Origin: Paenibacillus sp. JZ16 | GTDB lineage: Bacteria > Bacillota > Bacilli > Paenibacillales > Paenibacillaceae | Assembly: GCF_015326965.1 (NCBI RefSeq) | Contig: NZ_CP017659.1 | Coordinates: forward strand, 4,096,501-4,160,500 | Length of the DNA: 64,000 nucleotides | Direction: 5' to 3' | In this document: positions 60,103 to 64,000 of the stretch, piece after piece | Layout of the letters: every line of letters begins with the position of its first letter | Position numbering within the stretch: position 1 is the first letter of the stretch | Notes under the pieces: model-generated | The model's database searches: none | Seen by the model: only the letters and a program-made list of their open reading frames with translations | Told to the model about the DNA's origin: nothing | Made by a program: the position numbers and the translations under genes

Positions 60103-61212
60103 ATGACAACCCGGATTTCCCGCAAGAAGGCCATTCTTGCGATCATCGCCCTTCTTGCTCTAATCGGCGTCGTCTTCATCGCCTACGCTATCATCCATAG
60201 CAAGGAGAACCCCGACGTGACAGCAGCGTTTATTGAAGAGCATATGACCAACGATAACGGTACCATTGCTACCTATCTCAAGCCCGCTTCTTCCCAGAAC
60301 CCGGACATCGTTGCCGGTAGAGAAGCGTTATCCGAGTCGCTCGGACTTTGGATGCAGTATGCTGTCTTATCCGGCGATCGAGCCCGGTTCGATGATAGCG
60401 CCCAGCTTCTTACAACCTACTTCCTCCATAAGGGTCAGGAAACTTATATCCGGTGGAAGCTCAGACCAGACGGTCAATCCGAGGTAACGACCAATGCCCT
60501 AGGCGATGATCTCCGAATCCTCGATGCCCTGCTGAAGGCGTACAAACTCTGGGACCGGGACGAATACCTTCAATTGGCGAAGGAGATCGGCTCATCATTG
60601 CAAGCACCTGCCCAAACCCAAGGATATTTCGTGGATTATCATGATTTTGAACGGAATGCATCGGCAGCCGTGTTAAGCCTGGTCTACGCTGACATATCGG
60701 CACTGCGCGAAATGCAGAATAACGGAATCCTGTCCCGTCAGGAGTATAAACAGTATCAGGACCTGCTCTCCCACATGCCTTCTGACGGCATCTTCTATCC
60801 CAAAACCTATCAAATCCGCTCCGGTCAATATGAGTATGACGCATCGGTCAATCTAATCGACCAGCTGATCGTTGGCATCCATCTGGCGGAGATGGATCAT
60901 CCGCCGAAGGAGCTCATACAATTCTTGAAGGGAGAATTCCAGAAGAATCAGCAGCTGGCAGGGCGCTTCAACCGGAAGACAAGAAAACCTGACGCGGCAT
61001 ATGAGTCACCTGCCGTCTACGGACTGGCTATTATCCTGGCGTCAAAAACGAATGACCTCCCTTGGGCTCGGGAGCTGCATGATCGAATGATCCAACTCCG
61101 AGGCCAAGATCCCGCTTATCCGGGAGGGTATGTGTTTGATGGGAATACGCATGCTTTTGATAACCTGTTTCCTCTGCTCGCGGAGACGCTGCTAGAACCA
61201 ACCGTGAAATAA
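60103..61212 (+). CDS. GH8-like (YdaJ-type) membrane-anchored protein
   Basis: 369-aa protein. An N-terminal membrane helix (residues 10-31) is followed by an extracellular (alpha/alpha)6-barrel-like domain. The ALSESLGLWMQYAVL segment (E78) corresponds to the GH8 general-acid motif, and ALGDDLRILDALLKAYKLW (D135/D136) to its second motif. YdaJ of the B. subtilis ydaJKLMN exopolysaccharide locus has the same build. It probably cuts or trims a beta-glucan/glucosamine polymer. AGGTG lies upstream of the ATG. It stands between the deacetylase and the TauE genes. Confidence 0.78.
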   Translation: MTTRISRKKAILAIIALLALIGVVFIAYAIIHSKENPDVTAAFIEEHMTNDNGTIATYLKPASSQNPDIVAGREALSESLGLWMQYAVLSGDRARFDDSAQLLTTYFLHKGQETYIRWKLRPDGQSEVTTNALGDDLRILDALLKAYKLWDRDEYLQLAKEIGSSLQAPAQTQGYFVDYHDFERNASAAVLSLVYADISALREMQNNGILSRQEYKQYQDLLSHMPSDGIFYPKTYQIRSGQYEYDASVNLIDQLIVGIHLAEMDHPPKELIQFLKGEFQKNQQLAGRFNRKTRKPDAAYESPAVYGLAIILASKTNDLPWARELHDRMIQLRGQDPAYPGGYVFDGNTHAFDNLFPLLAETLLEPTVK

Positions 61213-61240
61213 TCCGTCGTCGCTGCAATCTTTGGTCTCT

Positions 61241-61954
61241 TTACAGACTCTCGATGAGCATATACACACCCGTAAAGATCAAAATGATATAGGTGAATAT
61301 CTGGAATACTCTCTGGTTAATGACAATGAATAGTCGCTGTCCGATCAACAGCCCGACGAACACCAGGGGAAGCGCAATTCCGCTCGATACCCAGACGGTC
61401 TTGCTCGTTCCCGCCACGATCACCTGAATGATCAAACTCAGGGAGTAGATGAACAAATAGAAGGCGAGTGTCGTCCCTCTGAGCTTTGCCTTCTGCGTGT
61501 CGGTGCCCGAGAAATATAACAGCAGGGGCGGACCCGGCATTCCAATGCTGGTCGTTAGAGAGCCTGAGAGCCCCCCTACCGCCAGATCCCTGCCATGGCT
61601 CTGACGGATTCTGAATTTTAGCATCAGCATGACGGTTAATGCCAATATAATCAGACTAACGCCTAACTTCAGATAACGAATATCGATAAACGAAAAAATA
61701 ACGATGCCGAGAGGGAGTCCTGCCGCACTTCCGATCACCAATCGCTTGAGGATGCCATAATCGATGTCCTTGCGTATCCTCGCGATTAGAGCAGCCGAGA
61801 TGACAAGAGAAAGAATTAAATTAATCTGAATAGCCTCGTTAGGCTGGAATAAGAGCAGCAGAAACGGCGTAGCCAGGATAGAGAACCCAAATCCGGTGCT
61901 GGTCTGAAGAATGGACGCCACGAAAATAATGACCGCAAACAGTATAATATCCAC
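61241..61954 (-). CDS. TauE/SafE-family sulfite/anion permease
   Basis: 237-aa transporter with about eight helices in two repeats. Typical segments are SILQTSTGFGFSILATPFLL at the start and GGLSGSLTTSIGMPGPPLLLYFSG at the second repeat. The family exports sulfite, sulfonates or related anions. The GTG at 61954 has AGGTG upstream. It is convergent with the GH8-like gene with only 28 bp between the stops. Confidence 0.9.
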   Translation of the reverse strand: MDIILFAVIIFVASILQTSTGFGFSILATPFLLLLFQPNEAIQINLILSLVISAALIARIRKDIDYGILKRLVIGSAAGLPLGIVIFSFIDIRYLKLGVSLIILALTVMLMLKFRIRQSHGRDLAVGGLSGSLTTSIGMPGPPLLLYFSGTDTQKAKLRGTTLAFYLFIYSLSLIIQVIVAGTSKTVWVSSGIALPLVFVGLLIGQRLFIVINQRVFQIFTYIILIFTGVYMLIESL

Positions 61955-62112
61955 GCTGCACCTGCTTTCTTCACGTATTGCGGGAGACTCCTATTTGAGG
62001 CAACCCCATCCTACCATTGTAACATAATGGAATCATCGGCACGGGTAAGTCGGGGTACTTAATTTGTGCATGTTGTGCACCAAATGTAAGACACGTGCCT
62101 TGGTTAGATGCG

Positions 62113-62140
62113 AACAACCCTCCAGGTTTGGAGGGTTGTT
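62113..62140. terminator. Inverted repeat/weak terminator after the tetR gene
   Basis: AACAACCCTCC and GGAGGGTTGTT form an 11-bp perfect stem with a 6-nt loop, 80 bp after the stop at 62220. T content after it is low. Confidence 0.55.
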
Positions 62141-62219
62141 GTTACTACGTTTACACGATGATATGCAATATGGGCATCTTATATCTGCTGGCCAGTATCA
62201 ATAATTCGGTAACCGAGGA

Positions 62220-62813
62220 TTAAGCCTTTCCGCAGACACCGTAGAAGAACATATGAACCATTCCCTCCAGGAAGCCGTCCATATCATCACTTTGCTGGGC
62301 CATAGCCAGAATCGATTCATATTGATTCATGTACAGCTGGATAAAAGCCAGAACGTGTTCCGTCGATACCTCCGGTGAAATCTCACCGCTGGCCTTGCCC
62401 TCCTCAATAATCTGGATGGTGAGCGGAATGGCTTTGTTCCTGTACTGCTCTTCCATATAACGGGCCAATTCTTCGTCATCGATCAACAACTCTTTAATCA
62501 ATGCGGGCGGGAAATCACTGTAGGATTCCTTCTCCAGAAAAATAATGTGCTCGATCTTCTCCTTCAAAGAATGGCCTTCGCTCATATATTCCTCAAAATC
62601 CCGGATCGCCTTATCAAAATAATTGCGAAAAACCTCGCGCAGCAGCTCCTCCTTGCTGCCGAAGTAATTATAGATCGTCACCTGCGACACCTTGGCTGCC
62701 TTGGATATGTCGGCAATCCGAATTCGCTTTAGCTCCGAGGTGCGCACCAGTTCCAAGGTGGTTCTCATAATCTTCTCTTTGATCAGATTCGCCCTTTTCT
62801 CAAAACCGTTCAT
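62220..62813 (-). CDS. TetR-family regulator of the divergent ABC exporter
   Basis: 197-aa repressor. The helix-turn-helix is at residues 14-60 (LKRIRIADISKAAKVSQVTI, then YNYFGSKEELLREVFRNYF). The C-terminal domain is of the TetR_C type. It diverges from the ATPase gene at 62977 with 163 bp between starts and probably represses the exporter. The intergenic region is AT-rich (TTTATGAAATTTATACGTAAATTAATTTCAT type) and contains imperfect palindromes. Confidence 0.92.
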   Translation of the reverse strand: MNGFEKRANLIKEKIMRTTLELVRTSELKRIRIADISKAAKVSQVTIYNYFGSKEELLREVFRNYFDKAIRDFEEYMSEGHSLKEKIEHIIFLEKESYSDFPPALIKELLIDDEELARYMEEQYRNKAIPLTIQIIEEGKASGEISPEVSTEHVLAFIQLYMNQYESILAMAQQSDDMDGFLEGMVHMFFYGVCGKA

Positions 62814-62976
62814 TTCCCTTCATCCTAACTCTTAAGATTAATTGTGTAATTTATGAAATTTATACGTAAATTAATTTCATTAAATCATTGACGAAGCCAC
62901 AAGCTAGGTATATTATAACATATGAAATATCTGATCAATAATATTTCATTTCTCCAATTATTACGGAGGTGGCGGT

Positions 62977-63864
62977 ATGTTAACCGTTCAGCATTTGACG
63001 AAGACATTTTCCAACGGAAGGGGCATCTTCGATGTTTCGTTTTCGGTGGAGCCGGGCGAGGTTTTTGGTTTTTTAGGGCCGAATGGCGCCGGAAAATCAA
63101 CGACCATCCGGCACATCATGGGTTTTATGAAGCCGGATCAGGGATACGTCAAGGTAAATGGGCTGGATACCTGGAGAGAACAAGGAAAGTTCCAATCGGA
63201 CGTGGGTTACCTCCCAGGTGAAATTTCCTTTATCGAAGGAATGACCGGAAAGACCTTTCTGGATTTCATGGCCGATATGCAGGGAATTCGGGACTTGTCC
63301 AAGCGGAATCAATTGATCGATCGCCTGCAATTCGATGTACAGACCCCGATTCATAAAATGTCCAAGGGAATGAAACAAAAGGTCGGGATCGTCGCCGCCT
63401 TCATGCATGGTCCGAAGGTCATTATTCTGGATGAGCCCACTTCGGGACTCGATCCGCTGATGCAGAAGGTGTTTATTGAGATTGTTCTTGAGGAGAAAGC
63501 CCGCGGCACAACATTCTTGATGTCATCCCACAGCTTTCAGGAAATCGAGAGAACCTGTGACCGAGCCGCGATTATCAAGGACGGGGTCATTATTGCTGTC
63601 AAGGACATTCACGAACTGCAATCCATGCAGCGGAAGCTGTTCGAGGTCAACTTCGTGCATTCAAGCGATGCCGAGGCTTTTCGGAGTTCAGGGCTGCTTG
63701 TCGAATCCTATGAAGGCACTCGGGTGAGCGTAGCCGTCCAGGGCAATTACGATCAGTTTATCCAAGAGACGGGCAAATACCCTGTGCGCAGCATCGATGT
63801 CTTCACCCAGAACCTCGAGGATATTTTCATGAATTATTATGATCGGAAGGGGATATCGAAATGA
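62977..63864 (+). CDS. ABC transporter ATP-binding protein (second ABC-2 exporter)
   Basis: 295-aa ATPase. Walker A GPNGAGKS is at residues 34-41. The signature is KMSKGMKQKVGI (MSKGM in place of LSGGQ, common in this group). Walker B is VIILDEPTSGLDPLMQK and the H loop is MSSHSFQEIERT. The C-terminal 70 residues form the extra domain of the YhaQ/YxlF-like class. GGAGGTGG precedes the ATG. The partner permease overlaps its stop by 4 bp and runs off the window. Confidence 0.93.
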   Translation: MLTVQHLTKTFSNGRGIFDVSFSVEPGEVFGFLGPNGAGKSTTIRHIMGFMKPDQGYVKVNGLDTWREQGKFQSDVGYLPGEISFIEGMTGKTFLDFMADMQGIRDLSKRNQLIDRLQFDVQTPIHKMSKGMKQKVGIVAAFMHGPKVIILDEPTSGLDPLMQKVFIEIVLEEKARGTTFLMSSHSFQEIERTCDRAAIIKDGVIIAVKDIHELQSMQRKLFEVNFVHSSDAEAFRSSGLLVESYEGTRVSVAVQGNYDQFIQETGKYPVRSIDVFTQNLEDIFMNYYDRKGISK

Positions 63865-64000
63865 ATGTCACCTTATATAAACAGATGATGAAAGTAAATA
63901 TGAAAAGCTTGATGAATTATGCGTTCGGGTCCGCTTTTTATATTCTCCTGATGTTCTGGTTATATCCCAGCATCGCCAAGAACACAGGAGCCATCGACGA
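63861..64000 (+). CDS. ABC-2 type permease, partial (N-terminus only)
   Basis: Only the first 46 codons are present. They begin MNVTLYKQMMKVNMKSLMNY, followed by a hydrophobic helix (AFGSAFYILLMFWLYPSI). The ATG overlaps the ATPase stop (ATGA). It is the membrane partner of that ATPase, and the rest lies past base 64000. Confidence 0.82.
   Translation, partial: MNVTLYKQMMKVNMKSLMNYAFGSAFYILLMFWLYPSIAKNTGAID

Noticed and set aside
1..64000. tRNA, rRNA or replication origin
   Set aside because: No cloverleaf, rRNA core sequence, dnaA box cluster or rep gene was noticed; a covariance-model scan would be needed to exclude small RNA genes.

Overview
The window looks like a chromosomal segment of a Gram-positive, endospore-forming Firmicute, most likely Paenibacillus. 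The evidence is roughly 50% GC, strong GGAGG-type ribosome binding sites with frequent GTG/TTG starts, BceRSAB-type peptide-antibiotic sensing and export, an LPXTG adhesin with its own sortase, a collagen-like surface protein, several ECF sigma factors, and a mannitol PTS operon in the mtlA-R-F-D order. The genus is an inference. No rRNA, tRNA, CRISPR array, complete insertion sequence or prophage was seen.

Left part (1-12.5 kb). A minus-strand operon encodes a NarL-type two-component system followed by an ABC-2 exporter whose permease runs off the left edge. Next comes a YhgE/Pip-type membrane protein divergent from a TetR-type regulator. A 290-bp non-coding element with terminal inverted repeats and 7-bp target duplications sits exactly at the 3' end of the YhgE-like gene and separates it from its terminator. 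A Fur-box-bearing divergent region then separates a ferredoxin-NADP-reductase-like flavoprotein from a complete siderophore ABC importer (ATPase, lipoprotein, two permeases).

Middle part (12.5-32.5 kb). This holds a BCCT betaine/choline carrier, an HxlR regulator divergent from an NTF2-like protein, a collagen-like glycine-rich protein, a GNAT/tail-collar gene pair, an MhqO-like dioxygenase, and an XRE repressor with peptide deformylase whose promoter carries a palindrome in its spacer. It also holds an LPXTG adhesin plus sortase, a DMT transporter behind a perfect 18-bp palindrome, a copper-amine-oxidase-type stalk lipoprotein, and a complete bceRS-bceAB module with a recognisable operator.

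Right-centre (32.5-47.6 kb). An ECF sigma/anti-sigma operon is followed by a secreted paralogue of the anti-sigma ectodomain. Then come a TetR-MFS-azoreductase operon with two matching operators, a HAD phosphatase divergent from a Crp-type regulator, a second ECF sigma/zinc anti-sigma pair, a luciferase-like oxidoreductase, an ArsR-SRPBCC operon, small uncharacterised proteins, an MFS exporter and greA.

Right part (47.6-64 kb). The mannitol operon is complete (EIICB, PRD regulator, EIIA, dehydrogenase). After it come a GH9 enzyme without a signal peptide, an FHA-winged-helix protein, a membrane-anchored GDPD-like protein, and a putative envelope-polysaccharide group (coiled-coil protein, membrane polysaccharide deacetylase, GH8-like protein). 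The window ends with a TauE/SafE permease and a TetR regulator divergent from another ABC exporter that is cut by the right edge.

The common theme is envelope sensing, drug or peptide export and surface polymers, with many self-contained regulator-target pairs whose candidate operators can be read directly. I found no clearly new multi-gene system. The best leads are the mobile-element-like repeat at 4254-4557, the secreted anti-sigma paralogue, the FHA-winged-helix protein and the polysaccharide cluster.
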